In this document: positions 51,564-60,663 of the stretch, in pieces
Layout: every line of letters starts with the position of its first letter
Numbering within the stretch: the stretch's first letter is position 1
From: Jejuia sp. UBA6058
GTDB taxonomy: Bacteria; Bacteroidota; Bacteroidia; Flavobacteriales; Flavobacteriaceae
Direction: 5' to 3'
Length of the DNA: 64,000 nt
Assembly: GCA_002428965.1 (NCBI GenBank)
Contig: DIYI01000005.1
Span: forward strand, 829 to 64,828
The notes under the pieces: generated by a model
The model's input: the letters and a program-made list of their open reading frames with translations, nothing else
What the model was told of the DNA's origin: nothing
Databases searched by the model: none
Position numbers and translations under genes: made by a program

Positions 51564-52382
51564 ATGATATCGATTTCAGAACTTTCATATGCTTACAGTA
51601 AAAAAGAAGTGCTTTTCAAAAACTTAAATTTCAATCAAGAAGCAGGTAATATCGTTGGTTTGTTAGGAAAGAATGGTGCAGGTAAATCAACACTTTTAAA
51701 GGTGATTGCAGGTTTACTAGATGTAAAAAAACAGTCAGTTAGTGTTAATGACTTTATCCCATTTAAAAGAGAGCCTGATTTTTTAACCGATGTATTTTTG
51801 GTGACCGAATCGCCATTTTATCCCTCACTAACTATTGGTAGTTATACAAAAGCATATAGTGCATTTTATAAAAATTTCGACCCATTAAAAATGAGTGAGA
51901 TTCTAGAAGATTTTGAACTTAAACCATCACAAAAGCTTTCAAAATTATCTCATGGCCAACAGAAAAAATTCACTATTGCTTTCGCTTTAGCAACCAACAG
52001 CAAATTATTGTTGCTAGACGAACCTACTAATGGGTTAGATATTCATTCAAAAAGTATATTCAGAAAAGTGTTGGTACGATCTGTGGATGGAGATCAGCTT
52101 GTTATTATCTCTACTCATCAAGTTAAGGATATAGAATCTATAATTGATAAAATAGTGATATTGGATAAAGGAGAGATCATTTTTGAAGAGGAAATGTTTT
52201 CCATTGTTGAGAAACTTCAATTTAAACGCGTAACCTCTTTGGAAGAGAAAGCGGTTTTATATTCTGAAAAGAGCATTGGTGGTTACGATGTAATTATGCC
52301 AATGCATAATGATGAAGAAACAAATGTTGATATAGAATTACTTTTTAAAGCAGTTTTAGATAGAGCTGAAATTAAACTTTAA
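51564..52382 (+). CDS. ABC transporter ATP-binding protein
   Basis: The product is 272 aa. Walker A is in GLLGKNGAGKSTLLKVIAG. The signature motif is the variant LSHGQQKK, followed by Walker B LLLLDEPTNGLDIHSK and the switch His in ISTHQVKD. It resembles ATPases of YtrA/YtrB-type operons, which pair an ABC exporter with a GntR regulator. It is encoded first, with the permease and regulator directly downstream. Confidence 0.93.
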   Translation: MISISELSYAYSKKEVLFKNLNFNQEAGNIVGLLGKNGAGKSTLLKVIAGLLDVKKQSVSVNDFIPFKREPDFLTDVFLVTESPFYPSLTIGSYTKAYSAFYKNFDPLKMSEILEDFELKPSQKLSKLSHGQQKKFTIAFALATNSKLLLLDEPTNGLDIHSKSIFRKVLVRSVDGDQLVIISTHQVKDIESIIDKIVILDKGEIIFEEEMFSIVEKLQFKRVTSLEEKAVLYSEKSIGGYDVIMPMHNDEETNVDIELLFKAVLDRAEIKL

Positions 52383-52395
52383 ATCTTAAATAATT

Positions 52396-53238
52396 ATGAA
52401 TACCTATTTTAGCTGGAGTCGTTTTGTGAATTTATTGAAGTTTGATTTTAATTTAAACAAGAAAAAATATTTTTTGGCAGTATTGGCAATTTTTGTCTTA
52501 TTGGTTTTCGCTAGTTATCTAGTTATTGATGATCAATATAAGATTAATAAGAGCTTGGTGTCTTATTATAGTTTTAAGTATAAACTTAGTAACTATAGAA
52601 CATTTTGTGCTTTTTGTTATATAACACTTGCTGCAATTATTGTTTGTAATGCTTTCAATTTTTTGAGAGATAAAAGGGAAACGTCACAATATTTAGTTTT
52701 ACCAGCGTCTACCTTTGAAAAATTTATTTGCGAGTTTTTTATACGTATAGTGGTTTTTAATATTTTATTCGTGGTTCTGTTTTGGTTAAGTTTTAAGATA
52801 TCGGGTTACGCATTTGTTCAATACCATATCTACAACCCTGTAGATGTTAATTTGTATCGACTTTTAGAAATTCCAAATTTCGGGTTGTTTGATCAGTTTA
52901 AGTCTACTACTAATGATCTAGATAGAAACGTAGCCCTTTTAGCTCTATTTTCATTATCTACTTTTATGTTGGCAGGTGCGAGTTATTTTAATAAGTATTC
53001 GTTTTTCAAAACTATTTTGACTTTTGGAGGTCTGCTGTTATTTGCATATTTCATAAATCTAGCAACCTATCATATAATTTTACCAAATAAGGTAGATGTT
53101 TTTGATATTGAAATTATAGATCGAAAGATCAGTGATAAAATGGATACTGATCAGTTAGCGATGTATTTAATGGGAGCTATTTCTAGTTTATTCTTGTTAC
53201 CGTTTGCTTATTTTAAGTTAAAAGAAAAGGAGGTCTGA
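52396..53238 (+). CDS. ABC-2 type membrane permease
   Basis: The product is 280 aa with about six membrane helices, including FLAVLAIFVLLVFASYLVI, TFCAFCYITLAAIIVCNAF and IVVFNILFVVLFWLSF. A short motif DKRETSQYLVLPAST after helix 2 is typical of permeases in this operon type. It is probably the membrane partner of the ATPase encoded 13 nt upstream. The substrate is unknown. Confidence 0.83.
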   Translation: MNTYFSWSRFVNLLKFDFNLNKKKYFLAVLAIFVLLVFASYLVIDDQYKINKSLVSYYSFKYKLSNYRTFCAFCYITLAAIIVCNAFNFLRDKRETSQYLVLPASTFEKFICEFFIRIVVFNILFVVLFWLSFKISGYAFVQYHIYNPVDVNLYRLLEIPNFGLFDQFKSTTNDLDRNVALLALFSLSTFMLAGASYFNKYSFFKTILTFGGLLLFAYFINLATYHIILPNKVDVFDIEIIDRKISDKMDTDQLAMYLMGAISSLFLLPFAYFKLKEKEV

Positions 53239-53239
53239 A

Positions 53240-53605
53240 ATGGATTTTAAAGCTACTAAAGGCATCTATTTACAAATTGCAGAAAGTATTTGCAATCAAA
53301 TACTAGAGGGGAAGCTTAAACCGGAAGGTAGAGTGCCTTCGGTACGTGATTTGGCTTCAGAACTTGAAGTTAATAGAAATACTGTGATGCGGACTTATAG
53401 TTATTTACAAACTGAAAACATATTTGAAAACAAAAGAGGTGTCGGTTTTTTTGTGGCATCAGATGCGATACAACGTATTAAGAATAAGGAAAAACAGACT
53501 TTTTTTAAGGACGACATACCCCAACTTCTTGAAAAAATAAAGCTATTAAAACTTAATACTAAAGATTTTAAAGAGATTATAGAGTCATTAAAGAAAAACG
53601 ATTAA
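53240..53605 (+). CDS. GntR-family regulator (YtrA subfamily)
   Basis: The product is 121 aa. The winged helix is GIYLQIAESICNQILEGKLKPEGRVPSVRDLASELEVNRNTVMRTYSYLQ, the classic GntR signature. The short C-terminal tail (about 45 residues) of the YtrA type probably mediates dimerisation. It begins 1 nt after the permease stop and should control its own operon. Confidence 0.93.
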   Translation: MDFKATKGIYLQIAESICNQILEGKLKPEGRVPSVRDLASELEVNRNTVMRTYSYLQTENIFENKRGVGFFVASDAIQRIKNKEKQTFFKDDIPQLLEKIKLLKLNTKDFKEIIESLKKND

Positions 53606-53607
53606 AA

Positions 53608-54138
53608 ATGAAAACAAGTAATTATATATTAATAAGCTTTTTATCTTTTATAGCTTTCACCCTAATAGGATGGCACATAGATTCAAAGTTGCATGAAGAG
53701 GAGTACGATTACATAAAAAAAGTTAGGTCTGATTTTTACAGTACTAGAACTTGGTTACAAAATAATACTCAAACTCCAGAGAAAGGAAAAGAATTTATAA
53801 AGCAGGCAGAAGAGTATTTTAAGTATTATAATGGGTCTTTTGATTATGCAAGTGCTGCTAGTTTACAAAATCATCAGTTTATAATGTTTAAAGATACTTC
53901 TAGTTTGGAATTAGCAAAGAAGTGGATTGATAAGGCTTATAAGTTGAAACCTGATAATAGGTATATTAATGAAACATATGCCATTACTCTTCAGAACTTA
54001 GGTTTAAACGAGGAAGCAAAACTATATTTTGATAAGGTTAAAAGGCTCGACTCTTTAAATGGGTTTAAATATGTAGAATACAAAGATGATAAAGGCGAAA
54101 CTATCAAAGTAAGGAAGCTTATTGAGGTTATCGATTAA
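53608..54138 (+). CDS. Membrane-anchored TPR-like protein, unknown function
   Basis: The product is 176 aa. One N-terminal membrane helix (YILISFLSFIAFTLIGWHI) precedes a soluble domain with TPR-like helices (AKKWIDKAYKLKPDNRYINETYAITLQNLGLNEEAKLYFDKV). It starts 2 nt after the GntR gene and is the last gene of the ABC operon. I do not recognise a specific family. Confidence 0.8.
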   Translation: MKTSNYILISFLSFIAFTLIGWHIDSKLHEEEYDYIKKVRSDFYSTRTWLQNNTQTPEKGKEFIKQAEEYFKYYNGSFDYASAASLQNHQFIMFKDTSSLELAKKWIDKAYKLKPDNRYINETYAITLQNLGLNEEAKLYFDKVKRLDSLNGFKYVEYKDDKGETIKVRKLIEVID

Positions 54139-54268
54139 AGTATAGTTTTTATTAAGCAAATTTTAGCATTTTAAATCCGTCCTAATTTCAGCAATTCACT
54201 AATTTTAAGACACCCTAAGAGTATACATTAAAGTCATTAGTAAACGTTAAACATCTAAACTAAGTATT

Positions 54269-56842
54269 ATGAAGAAAATCGTATGCCTCCTATTATTGGG
54301 AGCCATGTCCTTAGGGGTATTTGCCCAAAAAATTATTGATAATCCAGATTATGAATTTAGTTCCTTTCCTGGTAATCTCACCAAGCTAGAACTAAATGAA
54401 ACCGCTACCATTTTACATTTTCATCTTAAAACGCAACCCAATAGTCGTATTTGGATACCAAAAATGTCTTATATACAAGATACTGCTTCCGACGAAAAAT
54501 TATTTATTACAAAATCTGAAGGTGTTGAAATGAAAGCTTGGGTCACTGTACCAAGCTCTGGTGAAATGAAATATCAGTTATATTTTCCTAAATTAAATCC
54601 TGATGTAGAGTTTATAGAATTTGGAGAAGCTAATGATGGTGGGGATTGGTTTATGTATGATATTTTAATTAATGAACTTGAAAGCCCTTATTCAATGCCC
54701 AAAGCACTTCGCGGTAATTGGATGTTGACGGATGGAAGTAATCGTTGGGATTATAGTTTTAATTTGAAAAACGCTGTAGTTAATAAACAAGTATGGAACT
54801 ACAAATCGGTAACCTCCAAAGGTAAAAAGTATACTATTGTACTAGAAAACGGCAATACGCTTAAAACTATTTATGCAAAACTTAGTAAAGACGGTATTGT
54901 TAGTTTTGGAAACACTTCAAAGGATTTAAAAGATTACAGTATCTCTAAGACATTTAAACCAGATTTTAGCTTAGAAAATGATGATGTTTACCAAGATTTG
55001 ACATTTAGTTTAGATTCCACTATTTACGAAGGTATTATTAAAGGGTTTTCCAAAAAACTAGAGCAGAAAACAGGAATGGTTTACGTTAATAATCCTTTTA
55101 AAGGAGGTCAAGAGTCGCATTTAGTAAAAATAAATGAGGATGGCAGTTTTTATGCCAAATTCCCAATCACTCATCCGCAAACCGTTTTTATGCGTATGCC
55201 AACGGGTTCGTATTCCGTTTTTGTAGAACCTAAAGAAGATGTGTTTCACTATATATATGGGAAAAAATCCTTTTTCATAGGTGATAATGCCCAAGTAAAT
55301 TCAGATTTAGATGCCTTGAAAGACATTAGGTTTACGGTAGACGGGAAAATCAGAAAGCAGATTGGAGAGTTATCCCCAGAAGCCTATAAAATGATATGCA
55401 ATGAGTTACGAGATAAAACTCTAGAAGAGCTAAAAGCTTATCAGAAAGATCATTTTGTAAGTGCAAAAGGGCTTCAAATAAAAAATATAGACTTAGAGCT
55501 TGCGTATTATCAGGAATTGTTGGGATATGATATGCACCGTAGGTCTTTATTATATCAAAATAGAAGAGTGAAAAAGGAAGAAGATAAAATGCCTTATAAA
55601 GAGTTTAAGGTAGAGAATGGGTATTATGATTTCATACCGAAAGAAATAGTGGATAGCCGACTTCATTTATTGTCAAATGGATATTACTTTTTCGTTAATA
55701 GGCTTATCTATGCAGATGCCTTTAAAGCAGATCTTTCCCCATCATTAACCAAAGTAGAAATAGCAAACTGGCTTACTAAAAACAATATGGAACTTACGGT
55801 TGAGGAACTCAATATGGTGGAACTAAGTAAACAAATTGAAACACCTGAAATTATTGAGAAGCAAATTAATTTTAGAAATGAATACGGAAGCGTAGAACAA
55901 GGGTTTTATAGGAGCTACAGAAAGTATTTTGATGATGTTACAAAATCCTTAAAAGACGAGACCAAGACAAAACATAATCATTTCATCTTAAATGTGGTGG
56001 ATTATCTTAATGCTAACAATATTGAAATAACTGATGAAGAGGCGGAAATGGTTGAGGGATTAAGAATATTAAAAACCCCTCTAGAAAATGAGCAAGAACG
56101 TCAATTTAATAAAGAGTTCAGAAATATTTTAGGATCCTTTTCCAGTAAATATAAAGACCATTATTCTGAAATAGCCCGAGAAAGATTGTATACCGCAAGG
56201 GATAGAAAAATTAAGTCATTTTTTGATAAAGATGAGGCGCTCCTTTTTGATGTCATTAAAATGCAAACACTTAGTAAAAAGTTAGAAGATTTTAAAGTGT
56301 ATAGCGACGACCAAATTGCAGCAAATGTAAAAAGTCTTAACACACCGTTTTTGAAGGATTATTTAGTAGCCATTAATGAGGAAACAAAACAGAAGATCGA
56401 AATAAATAAAACCAAAGGTGGCTATACAGTACATAATGTTGAAAAAAGTGAAGGGGACGAACTTTTTGCTTCAATGATTGAAAAATTTAAGGGAAAAGTA
56501 GTTTATGTAGATTTTTGGGCCACTTGGTGCGGACCATGTAAATCTGGTATTAGACGCATTACGCCACTTAAAGAAGAAATGAAAAATGAAGATGTGGTGT
56601 TCTTATATGTTACAAATCAAACGTCTCCCGAAGGCACCTGGAAAAATGCTATTGCCAATATTAAAGGAGAGCATTATAGAGTGTCTGCAGATGAGTGGAA
56701 TTACCTCTCAAAGAAATTTAATATTTCAGGAATTCCTCATTATGTTCTAGTCAATAAAGAAGGAACCATTGTAAAACCTAAAATGGGGCATCTTTCGAAT
56801 TCAAGACTTAAAAGTATTTTTAAAGAGGAAATGGCTAAATAA
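54269..56842 (+). CDS. Large exported protein with C-terminal thioredoxin-like (TlpA-type) domain
   Basis: The product is 857 aa with a signal peptide (cleaved near GVFAQ). The first 700 residues have no catalytic motif I recognise. They include a beta-rich N-terminal part (to about 330) and a mainly helical, charged middle. The final 130 residues are a TlpA/AhpC-like thioredoxin fold, with VVYVDFWATWCGPCKSGI (Cys754 and Cys757) and the cis-Pro region ISGIPHYVLVNKEG. It probably acts as a periplasmic thiol-disulfide oxidoreductase. A strong terminator follows, so it is a single-gene unit. Confidence 0.85.
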   Translation: MKKIVCLLLLGAMSLGVFAQKIIDNPDYEFSSFPGNLTKLELNETATILHFHLKTQPNSRIWIPKMSYIQDTASDEKLFITKSEGVEMKAWVTVPSSGEMKYQLYFPKLNPDVEFIEFGEANDGGDWFMYDILINELESPYSMPKALRGNWMLTDGSNRWDYSFNLKNAVVNKQVWNYKSVTSKGKKYTIVLENGNTLKTIYAKLSKDGIVSFGNTSKDLKDYSISKTFKPDFSLENDDVYQDLTFSLDSTIYEGIIKGFSKKLEQKTGMVYVNNPFKGGQESHLVKINEDGSFYAKFPITHPQTVFMRMPTGSYSVFVEPKEDVFHYIYGKKSFFIGDNAQVNSDLDALKDIRFTVDGKIRKQIGELSPEAYKMICNELRDKTLEELKAYQKDHFVSAKGLQIKNIDLELAYYQELLGYDMHRRSLLYQNRRVKKEEDKMPYKEFKVENGYYDFIPKEIVDSRLHLLSNGYYFFVNRLIYADAFKADLSPSLTKVEIANWLTKNNMELTVEELNMVELSKQIETPEIIEKQINFRNEYGSVEQGFYRSYRKYFDDVTKSLKDETKTKHNHFILNVVDYLNANNIEITDEEAEMVEGLRILKTPLENEQERQFNKEFRNILGSFSSKYKDHYSEIARERLYTARDRKIKSFFDKDEALLFDVIKMQTLSKKLEDFKVYSDDQIAANVKSLNTPFLKDYLVAINEETKQKIEINKTKGGYTVHNVEKSEGDELFASMIEKFKGKVVYVDFWATWCGPCKSGIRRITPLKEEMKNEDVVFLYVTNQTSPEGTWKNAIANIKGEHYRVSADEWNYLSKKFNISGIPHYVLVNKEGTIVKPKMGHLSNSRLKSIFKEEMAK

Positions 56843-56845
56843 AGG

Positions 56846-56878
56846 AAAAGGGAGAGAAATTATTTTCTCTCCCTTTTT
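56846..56878 (+). terminator. Terminator after the thioredoxin-fold gene
   Basis: AAAAGGGAGAGAAA pairs perfectly with TTTCTCTCCCTTTT, followed by a T run, 3 nt after the stop. It may also act leftward. Confidence 0.9.
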
Positions 56879-56959
56879 AAATTTTTTAAACGCTATTTAG
56901 AAATTAAAGTTTCTAGATAATTTTCAGATTTAAGAGTGCAATTTACATAAAGAAATAGT

Positions 56960-57442
56960 TTATTTCCATTCATAGATAATGCGATCAAGGGCATTATTTA
57001 TACCTAAGTAAAACTCTCCTTTTTTAAATTTCGGAACTATGATACTGTCAATTAAAACTTTACACTTATAATCAGTTAAATAGTTTTCAGTTTCCAATCC
57101 GGTAACAATGGCAAGTTCTCTATCATACTTCGAAACCAAGATAAGAAGCCCATTATCTTTTTCCTTTTTACCAACACCTAAATTATTTGCCAAATTAGTG
57201 GCATAGTACATAGGTTTTTCATGATTTGGAATTGAGTCCAAAGTGAAAATGCAGATTTCGTTGGTAGATTTAACTTCGTAGTTTAATATTTTTAATGTAA
57301 GCTTGCGTGTCTCATCATCTGAGAATATTGAAGCATTATCTTGAACAAAAGCTTGATTAGATATTTTTTCGCCATCTCCTACATTGGTTCTGCAAGAAAT
57401 GGCTAATACTACAGTAAAAACTAAAAAGAAAATTTTTGACAT
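56960..57442 (-). CDS. TPM-domain lipoprotein
   Basis: The product is 160 aa with a lipobox (LAISC) near residue 17. A single TPM domain follows, with VQDNASIFSDDETRKLTLKI at the start, then DNGLLILVSKYDRELAIVTGLE and FYLGINNALDRII. TPM domains (YgcG, Psb32) are linked to membrane-protein quality control in other organisms. It is the last gene of the LemA operon and the third TPM protein in it. Confidence 0.88.
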   Translation of the reverse strand: MSKIFFLVFTVVLAISCRTNVGDGEKISNQAFVQDNASIFSDDETRKLTLKILNYEVKSTNEICIFTLDSIPNHEKPMYYATNLANNLGVGKKEKDNGLLILVSKYDRELAIVTGLETENYLTDYKCKVLIDSIIVPKFKKGEFYLGINNALDRIIYEWK

Positions 57443-57458
57443 ATAAATTATATGTTAA

Positions 57459-58331
57459 CTACCAACCCCCAGAAGCACCACCACCGCCGCCGGCACCACC
57501 ACCAAAGCCTCCCCCGAAGCCTCCGCCACCGCCAAAACCACCACCTGAAGACCATCCGCCTCCAGAGCTTCTTCCCCAGCCACTTGAGCCTCTGCGATAA
57601 CTACCACGTCCCATATTACTTAAGATAATAGCTTCCAATAAATCTCTGCCGTCAACACCACCGGTTCTGCCACCGTTACCGCCACCTCCGCGACGGTTTT
57701 TGGAAATTGCGATAAGAATAATAACGAATATAAAAAAGAGAAAAACGATCAAACCAAATGGGAAAGGCTTACCATTGTTAGCTTTACGGGTGCCTTTATA
57801 TTCCCCATTCATTACCTCAAAAATGGCATCTATACCACTATTCAGTCCACCGTAATAGTCATTTTGCTTAAAATAGGGTATAATATCGTGTTCTATAATA
57901 CGTTTAGATATAGCATCTGTCAATAAGTGCTCCACACCATAACCAGTATTAATGGCAATGCGGCGATCATCTCTAGCCAGAATTATTAGAACGCCATTAT
58001 CCTCATTAGCTTGTCCAATGCCCCATTCCGTAAGCCAATTAGCTCCTAAATAATTAATGTTTTCACCTTTGGTTGAAGCAATAATGGCAACAACTATTTG
58101 TGTTGAGGTAGTATCTGAATATTTAATGAGCTTTTGTTCTAGACTTTGTTTTTGGGAAGCAATTAATAAGTTATAGTAATCGTAAACTGCATCAGGATTT
58201 GCCTTTGTGGGTTTAGGTGGAATTTCAAATTGCGCAAAAGAAAAACCAACAGCAACAATATATAATACGGCGAAAAGAAAAAGCGATTTGAGTTTTAACT
58301 GAGACTGCCTACTGAATACTGAAAACTGCAT
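57459..58331 (-). CDS. TPM-domain protein with glycine-rich tail (YgcG-like)
   Basis: The product is 290 aa. It has a signal peptide, an export-side TPM domain (DYYNLLIASQKQSLEQKLIKYSDTTSTQIVVAIIAS, then DNGVLIILARDDRRIAINTGYGVEH), one membrane helix (FPFGLIVFLFFIFVIILIAISKN), and a C-terminal tail of Gly, Ser and Arg. The first 14 residues (MQFSVFSRQSQLKL) come from a 7-nt tandem repeat (58298-58334), so the original start may have been nearer the hydrophobic segment. It follows the next TPM gene by 8 nt. Confidence 0.9.
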   Translation of the reverse strand: MQFSVFSRQSQLKLKSLFLFAVLYIVAVGFSFAQFEIPPKPTKANPDAVYDYYNLLIASQKQSLEQKLIKYSDTTSTQIVVAIIASTKGENINYLGANWLTEWGIGQANEDNGVLIILARDDRRIAINTGYGVEHLLTDAISKRIIEHDIIPYFKQNDYYGGLNSGIDAIFEVMNGEYKGTRKANNGKPFPFGLIVFLFFIFVIILIAISKNRRGGGGNGGRTGGVDGRDLLEAIILSNMGRGSYRRGSSGWGRSSGGGWSSGGGFGGGGGFGGGFGGGAGGGGGASGGW

Positions 58332-58334
58332 ACT
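58298..58334 (+). repeat. ACTGNNN heptanucleotide tandem repeat
   Basis: ACTG recurs with a 7-nt period: ACTGAG (6 nt), then ACTGCCT, ACTGAAT, ACTGAAA, ACTGCAT and a final ACT. It covers the start codon and first residues of the gene at 57459-58331. The period is perfect over four units. Confidence 0.6.
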
Positions 58335-58339
58335 AAAAT

Positions 58340-58777
58340 CTATCCTTTAGAAATTTCATTAGACAATTCATTAACATCACCATCTTCATACGGAAAGTAC
58401 TTTTGAAGCTGTTCTCCAGATTTTAGAATGCCATCTACTAGCCCTTGCTTAAAATCACCTTTTTTAAAATGAGCCTGCATAATATCTTTAGTGCTATTCC
58501 AAAAGTTGGTTTCAACCACATCATTGATGCCTCTGTCACCATAAATTACAAATTGTTTATCTTCAATAGCCACATAAATCAACACTCCATTTTGAAGTTT
58601 AGTATTGTCCATTTTAAGGAAATGAAATAGTTCTAAAGCACGATTTGTAGCATCTCCATTAGCAGTTTTTTCAAGATGCACTCGTATTTCACCAGAGGTA
58701 TTGAGTTCAGCTATACGAATGGCTTCAACAATGTCTTGTTCTTCATCAGCTGTAAGAAATGCTTCGATTTTGGACAT
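58340..58777 (-). CDS. TPM-domain protein, cytoplasmic or peripheral
   Basis: The product is 145 aa and has no signal peptide. The TPM domain contains IAELNTSGEIRVHLEKTA, LQNGVLIYVAIEDKQFVIYGDRGIND and FKQGLVDGILKSGEQLQ. The start shares one base with the LemA stop, so translation is coupled. This order (LemA, short TPM, TPM with Gly-rich tail) is common in Bacteroidota. Confidence 0.9.
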   Translation of the reverse strand: MSKIEAFLTADEEQDIVEAIRIAELNTSGEIRVHLEKTANGDATNRALELFHFLKMDNTKLQNGVLIYVAIEDKQFVIYGDRGINDVVETNFWNSTKDIMQAHFKKGDFKQGLVDGILKSGEQLQKYFPYEDGDVNELSNEISKG

Positions 58778-59355
58778 TAAAATTCAACTTTTGGTGCTTT
58801 TTCACTTCCAGGATTGGCCTTGAAAGTAGCCATTTCATCAAATCCAAAAATACCTGCAAATAAATTCATTGGAAATTTTCTTATATAAATATTATACTCA
58901 CGAGTCAAATCATTAAAGCGATTTCTTTCAACATTAATTCTATTTTCAGTGCCCTCTAATTGGGATTGTAATTCCAAAAAATTCCTATTAGCTTTTAAAT
59001 CAGGGTACCTTTCAACCGTAAGAAGAAGTTTAGACAAAGCACCTGATAATCCTTGTTGTGCTTCCTGAAACTTTGCTATACTTTCTGGGGTTAAGTCCGA
59101 GGCATTAATCGATGTTTTTGTTGCTTCAGACCGAGCCTTAATAACACCTTCTAATGTTTCCTTTTCGTGAGCGGCATACCCTTTAACAGTAGCTACTAAA
59201 TTAGGAATCAAATCTGCGCGACGTTGGTAAGCACTCTCTACATCAGCCCACTGAGTCTCCGCACTAACTTCTTTGGAAGTCATTCTATTAAACATAAAAA
59301 TTACAATTAGTGCTAATATTCCTAATAGTATATAAAGGCCCTTTTTACTTTTCAT
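58777..59355 (-). CDS. lemA: LemA family protein
   Basis: The product is 192 aa. One N-terminal membrane helix (GLYILLGILALIVIFMFN) precedes a helical bundle with the LemA signature QWADVESAYQRRADLIPNLVATVKGYA, then LLLTVERYPDLKANRNFLELQSQLEGTENRINVERNRFND and YNIYIRKFPMNLFAGIFGF. It is the first gene of an operon with three TPM genes. The function is not well established. Confidence 0.95.
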   Translation of the reverse strand: MKSKKGLYILLGILALIVIFMFNRMTSKEVSAETQWADVESAYQRRADLIPNLVATVKGYAAHEKETLEGVIKARSEATKTSINASDLTPESIAKFQEAQQGLSGALSKLLLTVERYPDLKANRNFLELQSQLEGTENRINVERNRFNDLTREYNIYIRKFPMNLFAGIFGFDEMATFKANPGSEKAPKVEF

Positions 59356-59414
59356 AATATAAATTTTAAATGTTAGTGTTTAAATGTTTGACTCAAAATT
59401 GATAAAAAAGTTAC

Positions 59415-60290
59415 TTATTTCAAATACTTTTTAAAAGGTTCATCAATTTCAGTAATCGATTTTATTTTGACGTTTTTAAAGTATGTTTCGGCAGCTTCTG
59501 ATTGAAACTGTAATTTCCCTTTAACCATTGGCACCCACTCCGTACCATTAAAAAACTCTGGATTGTAAACTACATTTACTACATGACCATTTACGATATG
59601 TATACTTGTGTTTTTAAATGTAATAAGTTCTACGGTATTCCATTCGCCAAATGGTTTTTCAAAATCTTCACTTTTAAAACACCTACCCACACTTTCTGCC
59701 CAACTAAATAATTTTAATGGTGCGTTTTCATCAAAATGATATTTACCACTTTCACGTTTAGTTGCAGGACATTCAGCTCTTACATTTTTATCATTAATGG
59801 TTATGAAATCTCCAAAATTGGTTTCTTCAACTTCAAACTCAAGACTGGTCATCCATGTATTCCATAGACCTTCACCAAAGTCTCCAATACTGTGATATAA
59901 TAGTCCGTTATTTCTGGTGGCTTTTAGCCGTGGTGCCCATTTCTTTTCGCCCCATTTTACTTGAAAGCTTAAGTGGTAATTTTCAAACTCCTGTTTTGAT
60001 ACAAGAGCTCCAAATATTTCGCCAGTTATTTTAATAAGTTGTTCGCCATCTTCTTCAATTACAGAGAATATATTTTTCTTGTTGCCCAAACCCAAAGGAG
60101 GATGTCCACCTCTAACATTTTCTACATTCTCATAACCTTTAATTCCCGAACTTTTATGAGGAATACCCAACCAAATATCCCATTGAGATAAATCTTTGTC
60201 TATTAGATTTATCCAATTTTCATTGTCTTTTTTACAGGATGAAAACAATAGCAGTAGAAGGCAAACAGAAGTAAGTTTTATGGCTTTCAT
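59415..60290 (-). CDS. DUF1080 (3-keto-disaccharide hydrolase-like) lipoprotein
   Basis: The product is 291 aa with a lipobox (FSSC) at about residue 19. The concanavalin-like DUF1080 domain starts at WINLIDKDLSQWDIW and includes FENYHLSFQVKWGEKKWAPR and a C-terminal IHIVNGHVVNVVYN and KGKLQFQSEAAETYFKNVKI. Some DUF1080 proteins cleave 3-keto-glycosides. No 3-keto-sugar dehydrogenase is nearby, so the role is open. It stands alone between the LemA operon and the MerR gene. Confidence 0.9.
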   Translation of the reverse strand: MKAIKLTSVCLLLLLFSSCKKDNENWINLIDKDLSQWDIWLGIPHKSSGIKGYENVENVRGGHPPLGLGNKKNIFSVIEEDGEQLIKITGEIFGALVSKQEFENYHLSFQVKWGEKKWAPRLKATRNNGLLYHSIGDFGEGLWNTWMTSLEFEVEETNFGDFITINDKNVRAECPATKRESGKYHFDENAPLKLFSWAESVGRCFKSEDFEKPFGEWNTVELITFKNTSIHIVNGHVVNVVYNPEFFNGTEWVPMVKGKLQFQSEAAETYFKNVKIKSITEIDEPFKKYLK

Positions 60291-60333
60291 GAAAGAATAA
60301 ATAGAAATATAATTACCGAATTAAAGGTAAACA

Positions 60334-60663
60334 TTAAAGGTGTTCCTTAATTTTAATTAGCTGACTTTTTATATTTTCTAGTTTACTAATAATTTCAAAG
60401 TTACTTAGGGCTTCTTTCTTTTCTTCTTTCAAATGGATTTTGGCTCCTTCAAGGGTGAAACCTCTTTCTTTTACTAAATGATAAATGAATTTTAGGTTCT
60501 TGATATCCTCGGGTGTGAATTTACGGTTGCCTTTGGCATTTTTTTTCGGTTTAAGAATATCAAATTCCTTTTCCCAAAAGCGAATAAGTGACGTGTTTAC
60601 ACCAAATGCTTTGGCTACTTCGCCAATTCCATAATATCGCTTTTCGGGTAAATTTATATGCAT
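60334..60663 (-). CDS. MerR-family regulator
   Basis: The product is 109 aa. The MerR winged helix is RYYGIGEVAKAFGVNTSLIRFWEKEFDILKPKKNAKGNRKFTPEDIKNLKFI (residues 8-58), followed by a short helix. No effector domain or metal-binding Cys is present. The start codon shares one base with the M23 stop. This pairing beside alaS is, as far as I recall, conserved in Flavobacteriia. Confidence 0.93.
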   Translation of the reverse strand: MHINLPEKRYYGIGEVAKAFGVNTSLIRFWEKEFDILKPKKNAKGNRKFTPEDIKNLKFIYHLVKERGFTLEGAKIHLKEEKKEALSNFEIISKLENIKSQLIKIKEHL

